From Syncephalastrum monosporum B8922 (taxonomy: Eukaryota; Mucoromycota; Mucoromycetes; Mucorales; Syncephalastraceae): a DNA stretch of 64,000 nt. Under the pieces are notes generated by a model. It had not been told where the DNA came from and did no database searches. It saw nothing but the letters and a program-made list of their open reading frames with translations. Every line of letters starts with the position of its first letter. Position 1 is the stretch's first letter. Positions 43,861-55,795 of the stretch are shown here, piece after piece. The translations under genes and the position numbers were made by a program. The stretch spans positions 153,096-217,095 of the forward strand of contig JNEN01000829.1 in the NCBI GenBank assembly GCA_000697355.1, written 5' to 3'.

Positions 43861-44639
43861 TTCAATATGTGTAAAGGATGTATGCAATATATAAAAGGCA
43901 AGCACGCTCTTCCCTACTCTGTTAATGGAGAACGCTCTACTTTGACATAGCACAGCTTACTTTTGACGTACCTTTCTACATGTCCACGACCTCGGGACAC
44001 GAAGACACACACTTCTGTAAAGACATAGATGGGGGACCGGATGGGGGGAAGGTATAAGAAGAGGAAGGGACGAGGAAGGGAAGATACACACATCAAATAA
44101 AAAAGGGACACTTCCTTACCCAGCACACCGTCGCCGCTGTCGCCGTCGCCGACCCCCACCACGCACCCAACACACCCCACCTCTCAAATGATATGGACTT
44201 GTACATATGGAACTAAGCATTTCTCTATGGTAGAAATGCACTGGATCTAGTGAAAAGAATCAACCATTCTATGCTACCAACCATGTTGCTGGTCTTCAGT
44301 GGCCTTCGATGCAATACATTTAATTTCCATGCAATTCACCTTCCGCTATGATGACCTTCCTTGCACTCCTTCTCCTCATATCAGCAGGAAAAGTACGATA
44401 ACGACATCGTAGAGAGACGCTTGAAATTTGTACAGAAACCTGAGAGAAGCAGTATGTAGATCAATGGTCTTTTGAACCCAAAGCAATAAATTCCAAGGGC
44501 TCCAGACACCAGCATAAAGTTACCTTTTTTGCGTTGTACCTGATTTGGCAGAACAACCAGAAGCCTGGGTGGTGATCATCAGACCAACGCAATGGAAGCC
44601 GGTGTACTACGGCAACAATTTCGCATGCCGCAGAATATT
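43861..44639. other. spacer between inverted repeat copies
   Basis: No supported gene. A short plus-strand frame at 44545 (AWVVIIRPTQWKPVYYG) is of unknown origin. Confidence 0.35.
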
Positions 44640-45585
44640 CGGGTATCTGGCCCCCCTTTTCATGCTCCCTTTTTTTTTTTTTTTTCCTTTTTCTTCTTTC
44701 TCTTGTTTTACCATGGTGGTCTGCTCTACGCGATGCAACCGAAAGTAGGCACCTGCTGGCCGCTGGTCAGTATGGCTCTTCCCGCGGGCTGCGTTTGTGA
44801 CGCCCTGGCTTTGTCGGGGGAGGGGGACGGTCGTAAGCTCCGATAGAGTAGGGACAGTGTGGTTGTGGACTGCCGCGCGTTGCGTCACACGTGCATCCAA
44901 CGCATTCACTCAAGATGGTTCCAAGCCATGGATCCCATCTATGATGTGGGTGCGGAGATACCAGGACGGCAAGAACATACAACGTCAAGTACCTCTCGGT
45001 GTCAAGTACCTCTCGGTGTCAAGTCATGAAAATAAATAAACACTTATTCGATTTCTCTCACTTGATCATGCTTGCTTTTCACCTCCATGGCTGAGAAAGA
45101 GCCTTGTAACTTGATACTCTTCTCCAAATCAGTCAATGAGCATAGGAGAGTTGACGTGGGATCGACCTTCGATTCTGAAGCATAGACAGAGACAATCTAT
45201 GTGGGTACACTGATGAAGAGAGAGAGGCAGAGCGCAGTTAGAAGGTGTGAGGAACAGAAGCAGAGGTGTCAAGAACACCGTAATTATATATGTAAGATTT
45301 GTATGCATGTAGCTATCCTATCCTATTATCATAAAGCAAAGGTCTAGAGTTTGAGTTTGAGTTTGTGTGTGCCTGTCGGCAACTGCACATGTCAAACGGC
45401 GTGGCGCGGCTTACAGATATGCACGCTAATGATTGACATTGCGTTACATAAACCGGCCGTCAAATGGCGTGCTACGGCTTATAGCTCCTGTAAAAGAAGT
45501 AGCGCAGTGACGCTTCTTGACCAGGATTAAAAACAGGAAGGGGCATGAACGGGAGGATTATGCAGAAGCAGGACCGGTCTTGAGA
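44640..45585 (+). repeat. island repeat, copy E (outer plus terminal unit)
   Basis: Direct repeat of copy A at 10670-11540. The two share the outer-unit ORF relic (HRRWDPWL.TILSECVGCTCDA on the minus strand), the GAGAGAGAGGCAGAGCGCAG run and the terminal cores. Copy E has a small tandem duplication of GTCAAGTACCTCTCGGTGTC near 44985-45015. It ends at about 45585 in AGCAGGACCGG, before the part that overlaps the nuclease-like gene. Confidence 0.8.
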
Positions 45586-45677
45586 GGCGTCTGGTATACG
45601 CACTATTAACACAATCTCCAGTGTGTTTTGGCGGACCCAACCTTGCTAAAGTTTGATTTTACGTGTCTCTACAAGTC

Positions 45678-46288
45678 ATGATACCAGTATGGCCCTTGGT
45701 GCAGTGGAAACAAAGTGATACGGGTACTACGATCAGTATGACCGAAGCCGTCCGCGTGAATATGTTACGCTATCTCAAAAGCTATCTCGTGAGCATCGAT
45801 GAACAAATCGTCAATATCAAGAATGACGAGGTCGTGGAGCTTGGTTGTCACTTGTGGCATGCCAACGGGATGGTATACGACTGCTCTTCCCACCCTGCTC
45901 GCTCGCCACAGAGAACTCGACATATGCATCAAGGCTATCAAGCGCGTTTTTGTGAAGCTCGTACTCTCAGTGGATGTAGGCCACCAAAGTGGACGGGGTG
46001 CTTGCGTTAGCTGAACGCGGTTTCTTCGGTGGCGTGCTCGTTTACTTCAAATATACCGGCGCAGACCAATCTCATCTGCTCGCGTTAGTCAAGGTACATA
46101 AAGTGACCGAACGTCAGTATCGAATTTGGCCAATTTTTCACGATGCACCCATAAATACGAGAGTCTTTGACGTGTCATCCATCGTCCGCATCTGCGGCAG
46201 GGTGACAGGTCCAAAGCGAACTTACTTGTGCTGGAAGTATGACAGACGTCACGATATCGATATGAGATTTGTGAAGCAGCGCCAATAA
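45678..46288 (+). pseudogene. frameshifted ORF of unknown repeat family
   Basis: Three overlapping plus-strand segments in different frames read as one broken gene: MTEAVRVNMLRYLKSYLVSI and ELGCHLWHANGM; then LLARHRELDICIKAIKRVFV and LVLSVDVGHQSGRG; then LALAERGFFGGVLVYFKYTG, LLALVKVHKVTERQYRIWPI and GRVTGPKRTYLCWKYDRRHD, ending at 46288. At least one frameshift separates each pair, and the second segment ends in a stop. It directly follows repeat copy E. The last block recalls Mucorales repeat-family proteins from memory; no biochemical function assigned. Confidence 0.5.
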
Positions 46289-46366
46289 AAGCAATTTCTT
46301 TTTCCTTTTGCAATATCTTTTAGCCAAAATAAACACGACGCGTTTTTTGCAGTCTCAGCAACCGTA

Positions 46367-47491
46367 ATGACTACAACACCAGCTTCAGAAATCACCACTG
46401 CTGCAACAGAAGAGACTCTTCACATCGCAACTATCTAAGGGGAACACCACGCTGTTTCGCAGGTATGTGATAGAAGGTTCTGTAGTCGTGTTGTTCTCAT
46501 ACCATCCTTCAAGTTTCCTCCTTCGCAAGACAATGGTTCGGCCACCACGAACCTCACCAGCGCGTTGAATACCAGCTTTGGAGAGAATGCTCTGGACCTG
46601 GCAACGATGACAGAGTATCAACCCTGCTCGGCAATGCTCAGGGAGGTTTTGAGGGAGCTGGCCACGATGAAGGCGGACATCGGGCATCTCAAGATGCAAG
46701 TAGGCACGCGGCCGGCAATGGAGGTACCGCCGAACCTCGACCAGCCGAGCATTTTTGGCAGCATGCTGCATCCGGCGCGCACCTTTCCGCAGCCAAAAGA
46801 TGCTAGCGGACGCAAGAGATGCCAGTTCAGCTGGAGCATCTACCGAGATCTCGTGGACCATGTCTTGGGAGACCAAGCTGGTCAATTCTCGCAGGAGGAT
46901 TTCTTGTTCGCCTGCGACAATATCAAGTCATCCATCCTAGCAGGCATCAAGAGCGAGATCTGTTCCAGGTACTCAATTCCCCCCGAGCCAGTCGTGGGGG
47001 AAAGTACCTGACAACGTACGGCACGAAGCCCTGATGAAGTTGGAAGAAGCTGCCGCCCCTTTCCTTCCCCTCCGTGCTTGCGCAGTCTACTGGGGGGCAA
47101 AACTGTTGCTCTCCAAGCATTGGAACAACCAAGGGGTGAAACGCAGAGCAGTCCGTGAGTGTCCTGCCATCATAAAATTATATATCTGAGGTCTAACCGA
47201 ACAATAGCTCCGGAGCACGTCGTCGAAGCGGGTGACCAAGGTCTGTTATACTGAGAATACAACCTTTTTATATTAAGACTTATACATGTTGTAGATCCCG
47301 AGGACGACGACTCTGACCTGGCGTACGAAGCCATCGCTTCCCCGCCTACCGAGCTGGTCCAACCACCATTGCCACCGGCCGGTAGATCCCGTGGTCAAGC
47401 GAAGGGACCCGCCGCCAAGCGTGCTCGCGCAGTACCAGCGAAGCAGCAGACGCAAGTGCAGAGAGCACAACGACGTCGTCTGCAGCTGTAA
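46367..47491 (+). CDS. unknown multi-exon ORF, island-associated, possibly broken
   Basis: Main blocks: an exon at about 46500-46975 (TMTEYQPCSAMLREVLRELA, TMKADIGHLKMQVGTRPAM, FSWSIYRDLVDHVLGDQAG), a second block in another frame (SWGKVPDNVRHEALMKLEEA, FLPLRACAVYWGAKLLLSKH), then two short introns and a C-terminal exon (DPEDDDSDLAYEAIASPP, basic and Gln-rich end, stop at 47491). A one-base shift at about 46970 joins the first two blocks, so either an unseen intron or a frameshift is present. The MTTTPASEITT start at 46367 runs into a stop and would also need splicing. Coiled-coil N-terminus with a basic C-terminus; no family recognised. Confidence 0.4.
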
Positions 47492-49095
47492 TAAACATTT
47501 TTTTATCACAACCATTACGGTCGAGTCATCTAATGTATTATGGCGTAGTCTCGTTCAGTAAATCAGTGTAGTCATTCAGTAATTGTGCTGTATGAGTTTT
47601 CATGATATTCGCATCAAAGTGACCCAATGTGACAGACTACCGCCACTGGGAACAACTTGTGCAGATCCCGCATCGCTCTCAATGCCATTTTAAGGCGACT
47701 GACATTCCCACGCACGTGCGCCTCGATCGTGTCTGTCATCCTTTGTTTTGCAACAAGGTCCGCCGTGCCGCCACCTTCAACCGTGCGAAAGGTCATCTTT
47801 AAGGAACAGATTTAAAAACACAAGTTTCAATAAGTACGGGAGTATATAATGAAGTCCAACTTCCTCGCTCGTCTTTTGCGTTACCCAAATTGTTACCTTT
47901 ATTTGGCATGTCTTTCTTCCTTTGCATAGATTCTTGACAGAACATACCTGTGTATCGCATGACGCATTTCATCGAAAAGTACTACATATGTGAGATAGAA
48001 ATGATACCTGGGACTTGTTCTATCCAGTGCTGTATCAGCGCTTTTCACAGCATCGTACACATAGCTCTTTTTGTGAGAAAAGAAGAAGGCCTTCAGCATC
48101 TACATTGTGTAAGAGCAGCTTACTACATAGAGGAAGCGTAAGTTTCTTCAATATCCTGTGATCGATAATGAAACGCTCCTCTCCACGCTCCAGTTTTATG
48201 CTATATAAGAATTTTCAGTAATCAAACAAGCAAGCGAGATGCTGTACATCGCTTGGTGTCGTTGTGATAAAACGTCATGGACAAAAGAATCGGCTTCAAG
48301 ATACTTTTCAAAGATAAAGACAAAAGAAGGCAAGAAACATGGTGCATTAGCGCGATACAGTACTGTATAAGCCCCATTCAGAAAATTGGACACGATAATA
48401 CCAAATAAGGCATTTTGTTCCTTGTAGTGGGCTGGAAGAACATGACAGAAAGGCCGTGTCTGAAACTGGAGGATGACTGTTGTGTCCACGTGCTGTACGT
48501 CCTGTACGTCGTCGCCCGAGGTGTTCTCGCTAATTTGGCAATGAGGCGGGTAAATGATATAAAAGGGAAGAATGGAGTTATTTTGATGGACAAGCAGCAC
48601 CTCTTTAATTAACTGTTTTCAAGGGGTGCACAAAAAAAGTTCCTCGCAGCGAAAGCTTCCCGTTGTGTGGAAAATCCGGAAACGGTCAATGTTGGCGGTA
48701 TCTCATCTTGCGTTACACAAATGAGCGATCCACGGTTGGTAGGCTCATATGCATACCATCGATGGATAGAAAACGCATCAGAGACAAGCCGGAGGAGCAT
48801 GAGACCGGGATGGTAAGGTTTAAATACTGCATGCAGACAGAGGGGGGGGGGTGGATGAAAGGATAGAGTACTGGAGAGGTAAGGCAAATAGAAATAATAA
48901 AAGCTGCGTTTGGTTGTGGTGCGACCGAAACTGAGCAAGACAATTTGATTCTACAAATTTGGGAGACAGCAGAGGTCACCCTTTCCCTGTTCCCTGTTCC
49001 CTTTTCCTTTTCCTTTCCCTTTTCTCAAGCCTTTTTCCCTTCTCTTTCCCTGCAACAAGGAACGCGCGGCTTGCGAAACAAACCACCAAGACGAC
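47492..49095. other. intergenic, island margin and KRE2-like promoter
   Basis: No supported gene. The minus-strand frame at 48600-48196 lacks an ATG near its start and any family feature. From 48980 to 49060 a CTTTCCC/TTCC pyrimidine-rich tract leads into the mannosyltransferase ATG. Confidence 0.45.
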
Positions 49096-50665
49096 ATGCT
49101 CGTCATTGCCTCTACTCAACGCAAACCCATAATCCTGACTCTCATATGTCTGGTCATTGGCCTTTGTTTCTATCTTTCACCCATACGCCCTGATACTTCG
49201 CAGTGGAACCCGTCACGACAAACAGACTCTGACGACAATCAGGCATCCCCATTCAAGAATGCAGAGGAGCAGCCAATCTATGAAGAACCTGTCGTGCCTG
49301 CCTGGGAAAACTCAACACGGGCCAGGGCGGCCTTTGTCATTCTAACCAGGAACTCGGAATTAGACGCTCTACGCAAGACGATGCAACAACTCGAGGGACG
49401 ATTTAACCGCAAGTTCAACTATCCCTACGTCTTCTTGAACGATGAAGAATTTACAGACGAGTTTCGTGAGCTCACCACTGGGTTGACTTCTGCAAAGACA
49501 CTGTATGGTATGTAGTGGTTTCCATTGATATGCATCATTGCGAATCTATCAGAGACCTGACCAGGGAAACAATTGCGATTTGTTTTCTGTAAAAAGGCGT
49601 CATACCAAGGGAGCACTGGAGTTACCCAGACTGGATTGATACCGAAAAGGCCGACCAGAAGCGTAAGGAGATGGGTGAGCAAGGAATCATCTATGGCGAT
49701 AGTCTTTCCTATCGTCATATGTGCAGGTAACCTTCCTTTCTTCTTCCTTTTCTTGTTTTTTTTTCTGTTTCTGTTTCTGTAAGTTTAGGGAAAAGACATC
49801 TCACCGTTGTTGTTATTTTAGATTCGAGAGTGGTTTCTTCTTTCGACATCCTTTAATGGAACAATATGACTATTACTGGTAAGATTCTGTATGTCGCGGC
49901 TTGGATGATCACACGATTTAACGATTCTCTTTTTTAGGCGTGTGGAACCCAGCGTGGAGTTCTTTTGCGATTTGGACTATGACCCTTTCCTGTACATGCA
50001 AGAAAACAACAAGAAATATGGCAAGTGGCCTCGTTTCCCGCATGTATATGAAAACAGATCTAATATGTCATTGATTTACAGGTTGGACCATCTCATTGCT
50101 GGAGTACGAATCCACCATCCCTTCGCTGTGGCAAACGACCAAGGACTTTATGAAAGAACATCCCGACATGATTCCCAAGAACAACTTGATGCGTTTCGTA
50201 TCCGATAACAATGGCGATAGCTATAACCTGTGTCATTTCTGGAGCAATTTTGAGATCGGCGACCTAAACTTTTTGCGCAGTCGTGAGTACATGGAATACT
50301 TTGAGTATCTGGATCGTACAGGCGGTTTCTTCTACGAGAGATGGGGCGATGCACCGGTAAGTTGCCCTCCGGGGGAGAGCTAGATAGTGCAGACATTCAT
50401 TTTCTGTTGTCCTATGAATAGGTCCATTCCATTGCAGTTGCCATGTTCCTCAATAAGTCCGAGGTGCACTTTTTCTCTGATATCGGATACAAACACGATC
50501 CTTTCATGCACTGCCCGCTGGACCGGAACGTGCAGAAGAAGTGCCATTGCAATACCGATGACAACTTTGGTAAGTCCACTGGTTGTATCTCGGTTTCTCT
50601 CTCTGATGCGGTTTGTCCCAGATTTCACCGTCTTCTCATGCATGAACAAATGGCTTGCTGCCTGA
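49096..50665 (+). CDS. KRE2: GT15 alpha-1,2-mannosyltransferase, Kre2/Mnt1-like
   Basis: Seven exons (49096-49507, 49597-49726, 49822-49878, 49938-50020, 50082-50356, 50422-50569, 50622-50665), 382 aa. Type II layout: a short cytoplasmic end, signal anchor ([17 protein letters not shown]), then the Golgi-lumen catalytic domain. GT15 landmarks: [118 protein letters not shown] and the Cys-rich [11 protein letters not shown]. It adds mannose to O- and N-linked glycans of cell-wall proteins. Intron 4 begins with GCAAGT (50021); only the GC donor gives [20 protein letters not shown] in frame. Confidence 0.92.
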
Positions 50666-50851
50666 GATAAAGCATTTGAACCATAATGCATGATGTAAAA
50701 TTATCACCACGCCTTATTTTTCTTTCTTCCTTTACTGTTTGTTTTTCATCACCCATAGTATACATGACCATCACCATCACCAACATCACCATCCAATAAT
50801 ATACACTAGAAATCACAAGTCGACTTGGCTATCTACAGAGTTTATTTGAGG

Positions 50852-51686
50852 TTAAAAGTCGTAATCATCATCCTCCATGGCATCACGTCCGCGCTTTTGG
50901 GAAGTAGTATCGTCTGTGGATGTAACGGCACCGGCGGGCTGCTGCGACGCCAGTGGGAAGCTGGAGAGCTTTGCGGCTGCCTGGTGTTCAGACTTGGGTG
51001 AGATATCCATCGGATCATTTCGCGCGTCTGCAGCTGTGGGGGTGCCACTCGTATCGCCCAGAGGTCGTGGTGGCGGTGGTGCCTACAAGCAGAATGAGTT
51101 GTTTGTTTGGATTGTTTGGATTGTTTTCCTCAGTAGGATGGATCTTACGTCGGGAAGAATGGAGAAGTTGAGGCCGGTAAGGCAGTGTTTGTCTGCAGGC
51201 AGACGAATGCCGTATTTCTCAGGGATTAACGGCAATGGTATCTTGTTCTTCTCCTCAGCAAGCTCCAGTAGCAGCTATAGTCATAGTTCAGGGTTATAAA
51301 CGATAAGCACGTAGGTGGTGTCTGTTACGTACCTCTTTCGGAGGTGGATTCGTGAATGAGTGGTTGACACGACCCTGGATGGCTAGCTGGATATCGTCCA
51401 GATCGAGATCATTCTTGTTGGCATGCTCAGCATACACGAGCGCATCTTGAATGACATCAGTCGTATACCCTGTATACGCGTGTGCGTGTAAGCAAATGCG
51501 ACCAGGCGTCGATGGATCCGAGTATAAGGTGAATCAAAACATACGATGGGCAAACTCGAGTAATTGAGGAACAACTTTGGGATCAAACTGCTCAACGCCA
51601 AGCGATTGTAGAATAAGAGATATTATCCGTGCATCGCGTGGTTGGCTCTGTTGCTTGTACTTTTGTGTTGGTGAATCGGTTGGCAT
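50852..51686 (-). CDS. TAF9: TFIID/SAGA subunit TAF9
   Basis: Four exons (51686-51545, 51469-51333, 51274-51149, 51082-50852), 211 aa. The histone-fold domain occupies about residues 16-95: RDARIISLILQSLGVEQFDP, QLLEFAHRYTTDVIQDALVY, AEHANKNDLDLDDIQLAIQG, RVNHSFTNPPPKELLLELAE. The conserved KNKIPLPLIPEKYGIRLP tail of the family follows. The last exon is Pro/Ser-rich with an acidic DDDYDF end. TAF9 pairs with TAF6 in TFIID and SAGA. It converges on the mannosyltransferase with about 190 bp between stops. Length is normal for fungi. Confidence 0.93.
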
Positions 51687-54600
51687 GTTACTTTGTTAAA
51701 GAAAGACAGGAAGCAAATCTCCGCCCAATGTGAAAGGTATCCTCCACCTTTAGTCTCCCAATTTCAGCTCTGCTGTATATGTCTCCAAGATTTAGCCAGA
51801 AATTCCTTGTACTATCCGTCCATCAATTTAGCCATTTGTACTCATTTTCAAGTATTATCGAAGAGTCTCAATGACGTCCTCGAGCTAAGAAGTATTGTCA
51901 CATTGTGATGACGTTGTTTACAAAGAAGTGGTTGCTACTTCCTATTTGGAGCGCAGTCAGTTTGGATGGACGAGGAAACTTTCCTTTGCGAACACACCGT
52001 TGTGCACTGTAATCGACTTGCGTTATTTATACAAATAATGAAAAATAATGTACCAAACGAGAACTGTATACCACCTACAGCAAAGTTGATAGCTTTGTTA
52101 CCTCCGTTACTTTCAAGTGATGGACGTGTTCATCAGCTTCTCGTATTTACGTGGATCAAAATTGCACGAAGACATATTCCCCGCTTCCGCTAGCTCTTAG
52201 GCGTTATTAATGACGATATCGCTGTGCATAATTATAACCAGGTGTGGCTTCCATGGCAATCTTGAAGGTCCTCGGGTGCAGAATCTTGAAAAAAGCTTGC
52301 TGCTGACTGTTCACATATAACATAATGCCAAACTTCCATGTCAAATGAATAAGCCAGCAGTAAAGCAAGCAAAATTACCGAGCACAAGCACAGGTTATTC
52401 CCTTAAATGAACAGCTTCAACTACACCTGATGCCGTAATATAAAGAAAAACAAGGAGCAACTGATACAAAGAATCCCGAGATCTGAATCACAGGCAGCTC
52501 TACGATTCCGTCGACAGACAGGTACACAGGGTGAAGTTGTGTAAACGTAAGCTACTGCCCCGGGCAATATAGGGATCAATGACTTACCAGAGGTGGACGG
52601 GTTCGTGCTCGCTCTGAGGCCAGGATATCATCGACATGCCCTTCACTGCCCCTGCAAGCTTTAACAGCTACATTACGAAATATTAAAAACAGTACCAATC
52701 CTCTAGAAGCTCAGAAGCTTGCCAGTACTTGACAAAGCAGGCAATGAGAAGATAATAAGAGGAAAGAAAGAGCAATGGAAAGCATATAGAACATTATTCT
52801 TAGAATATATACTACCGGCTGTAGAAAGGAGAGAAGGCAGCCTCGTAGAAACATGAGGCAAGACCAGTTCGAGGTGCATTCGTTTGTACGACAAAAATTC
52901 AGGGCTCGACTCTTTATGTGCCAGACTGGAAGGCCAGGGTTGTATTCCGTTCCCACTAAATATATAATTTAAATTGAAGGTATAGTAGAAATTGATTGAA
53001 CGTAAAAAATTAATATGAGGAAAAGGGGAGTTCTCTGGAGAGTTGAATGAGCTATAAGCGTCGTCATCATCAAAGGCAGACTTTGTGTACCTTCTTATCT
53101 TTCAAAGAGTCGGGCTGTATGCTAGATTAGTGAATTTCACCTATGCGCATATAAGGCTGATTCAAGAGAAACTTTTCGCGAACTTTGAAATATCTAGTTA
53201 AATTCGCATCCTTTCATTGGACTGCAGCTGCTGTCCGATTTAGTACGCGGATGTTGCCATCGATAACACTACGTGTACTGCAATAAAACATAGTCAATCA
53301 GATCCTAGGCAGTTTTTTTAATGTTAACATTTGGCGGTTGTAAAGTATATGTCGCGGGCACGCCCATTGAGACAGCTCGCAGTAAAAGATGAATCTCCGC
53401 GCATTCAGGGCTTTAGAGCATGTCCAAAAATCTTAGCCGAGCTGCATATTACAGCCACCATGCATATTACACGACAGCAGATGCTGAGAACCCACAAACA
53501 ATGCTATTGCACCCAGGTAATCAGCGACCTTGTATTTTGAGATGCTACACCAGATTCTCTCTCTATTTATTCCCTTTTCGTCGGAAGTTCGGCGCAGCGG
53601 GCGCGCCGGTGCTATATAATATGGATTTAAAGGTCGCCGGAATTAACTTTCCAAAGTTAAAATGCACAAAACCACATACCTACACTATCATACGATCAAA
53701 GAAGCCGCAGGTCACTATTAATGTTTTGAGTTGAGCACAGTAGGATAAGGAATGCATATTGTTTGTCGAACAAGATGGATGGTCCTGCAGATAGAAAGAA
53801 GCGCGCCATATCAGAATACCGCTGCTCATCGTCATCTACGCGCAGGAGCTCCCCTTTTTTTTTCATAACGCGTGCATGACATAAAATGCAGCACTTTTTT
53901 TTTTTTCTTGTACGGCCGTATTCCGGCATTAGACAAAGCGAGGGTCCTACCTTTAGTGTTTTAAACCATGGTCTGTGCAGTCTAAAGGCGACTGGACCGA
54001 GCGATATGTCCCTGGTATGTCTGTTGCTTTTTTCTTGGAAGGCTAAAAACACCCATTTTGTGAGCGAAACCTATTTGCGTTGTCAGTCTAAACCGGACCG
54101 ATTTTAGCATACACCAAGAATTCACATGGTGGGCAACCAAACACGTCTGTGATGCCACTCTGCATGTAGGAGCGCTCATACTTTCCGATGTTTCTGGACT
54201 CGTCCTACCATGGCGTTATTGCCGTTTTGGGGTCTAGCGTCATTGGAAAATATGCTAATGATTCCAGATCCGCATCCCAAATTCGCTAATTACTGCGCCG
54301 CTTGAAAAAGTCGGGGGCGTTAAACAATGGCGAGAACACTTTCGATTGGATCTCACGCCATGTTTTGGTCCGAAGCAATGAGACAATGATAGTCCAAACT
54401 AGTACCTGAATGAAAACAAAAGTTATGAAAGCGCATTCGGATCATATATTTCTCGATAGTTCACATGTTTCTGATAGCAAAATCTCACTCGCTTCGGTCG
54501 GACGCCGATGCGCGAAATTAAAATACAGGAGAAAAAAATGCACGTATCAACTGTGATTTGTTGATGCCCGATTACTTTGAGACATATGTCTTAGATGAGT

Positions 54601-54950
54601 TACTATCATCGATATGGATTATCAGCACCTCGGGACCCGTTAATGCCAAGGCCAACTGAACCCAATTCGATGTCTTTGAGGCAATTATGGTCACCACTGT
54701 GCAATTGAAGAGAAACGGATCGCCATATGTGTCGAAATAGCTTGTCATTGTGCTACATGAGTACCTTCTGCCAAAAAAAGCAGGGCAGTGAGTTGACGTA
54801 ACACATAGAGGCGTCAATATGACCGTAATTTGCTTTTGTCAAGATAAATTTATTACTTCAGGTGATATCGAAGCACGCCATGCAAAGAAGAAAGGAATTA
54901 CGAGTACATTTGGTAAAAGGGAAGAGGGATCGAGCTAATGAGACATCTCT
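51687..54950. other. 3.3-kb gene-poor AT-rich stretch
   Basis: No supported gene. The short frames on both strands (for example 53696-54052 minus) lack family features, and no tRNA-like structure or island repeat was recognised by eye. An unrecognised non-coding RNA or decayed element is possible. Confidence 0.4.
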
Positions 54951-55795
54951 TTAGAAGAGAGCAGCAGCAGCACCGGCGACGGCGACGACGCCAGCGGCAG
55001 CGGGAGCGAGCTTGAAGCCAGCGCTCTCAGCAGAGTCCGAGGAGGAGGACGAGGCACCAGAGCCAGAAGCAGAGCCGGAAGCAGAGCCAGAGGAGGCGGC
55101 CGAAGAGGCGCCAGATGAGGCGGCGTCAGACGACTTAGAGCCGGAGGACGAGGCGCCCGAGGAGGCAGCAGCAGAGCCAGAGGCCGAAGCAGAGCCAGAG
55201 GCCGAAGCAGAGCCAGAAGCAGAGCCGGAGGCAGCAGCTAATGATTATAGACATATATGAGCGTCTTGAATAAACATCTTCGATGCCATTGCATCGAATT
55301 GAGGCACTTACAGCCGTCAGCAGCCTTGATGGAGAAGTGGCCGGTGTACGACACGTTGGGGGAGGTGCCAAGCTCGAAGGCGTCTGTGAGAAAGGAAGCG
55401 AGTGAGCTACATGTAAATACAGAGCAATTGCTTTCACTTACAGTCGTTGCCAGGAGCAGTGTTGGCGGGGATAGTCCAGCTGTAGCTGCCCTTGGAGGTA
55501 TCAACGTTCTGGGCAACGTCAGCGACGGGCTGGAGAGAGGTAGCCTCACCCTTGGCAAGAACGATCTTGGGGATGGTGTCAACCGAGGGGTTAATCCTGT
55601 AAGCAGATGCTAATATGAGCAACAGTGTAATTGATAAATTTACAAGGTGGGGTCGTACCAAGAGATGACGGCCTCCTTGCCAGCGGTGTAGGACTGGCCC
55701 TCAAGGGGAGCAGTGATGCTGACAACGTTGGTGTTGGACTGAGCAGAGACAGCAGCGACGGCGAGGGCGGCAATGGCGGCGACGATAGACTTCAT
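54951..55795 (-). CDS. GPI-anchored Ser/Ala/Gly-rich cell-wall protein, Kre9/Knh1-domain type
   Basis: Four exons (55795-55659, 55596-55442, 55383-55312, 55237-54951), 216 aa. Signal peptide MKSIVAAIAALAVAAVSAQ; then a small beta domain of the Kre9/Knh1 family (NVVSITAPLEGQSYTAGKEA, VISWINPSVDTIPKIVLAKG, GSYSWTIPANTAPGNDYAFE, GTSPNVSYTGHFSI); then a low-complexity Ser/Ala/Gly stalk of about 80 residues; and a hydrophobic tail (LAPAAAGVVAVAGAAAALF) typical of a GPI-attachment signal. The domain is found in fungal surface proteins whose molecular role is mostly unknown. The stalk is built from short imperfect GC-rich repeats. Confidence 0.88.

Noticed and set aside
48196..48600. 134-codon minus-strand frame
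   Set aside because: No ATG near the start, no conserved motif, and AT-rich composition like the surrounding spacer.
53696..54052. 118-codon minus-strand frame
   Set aside because: Contains poly-Lys from A/T runs and no recognisable domain; in a gene-poor stretch.
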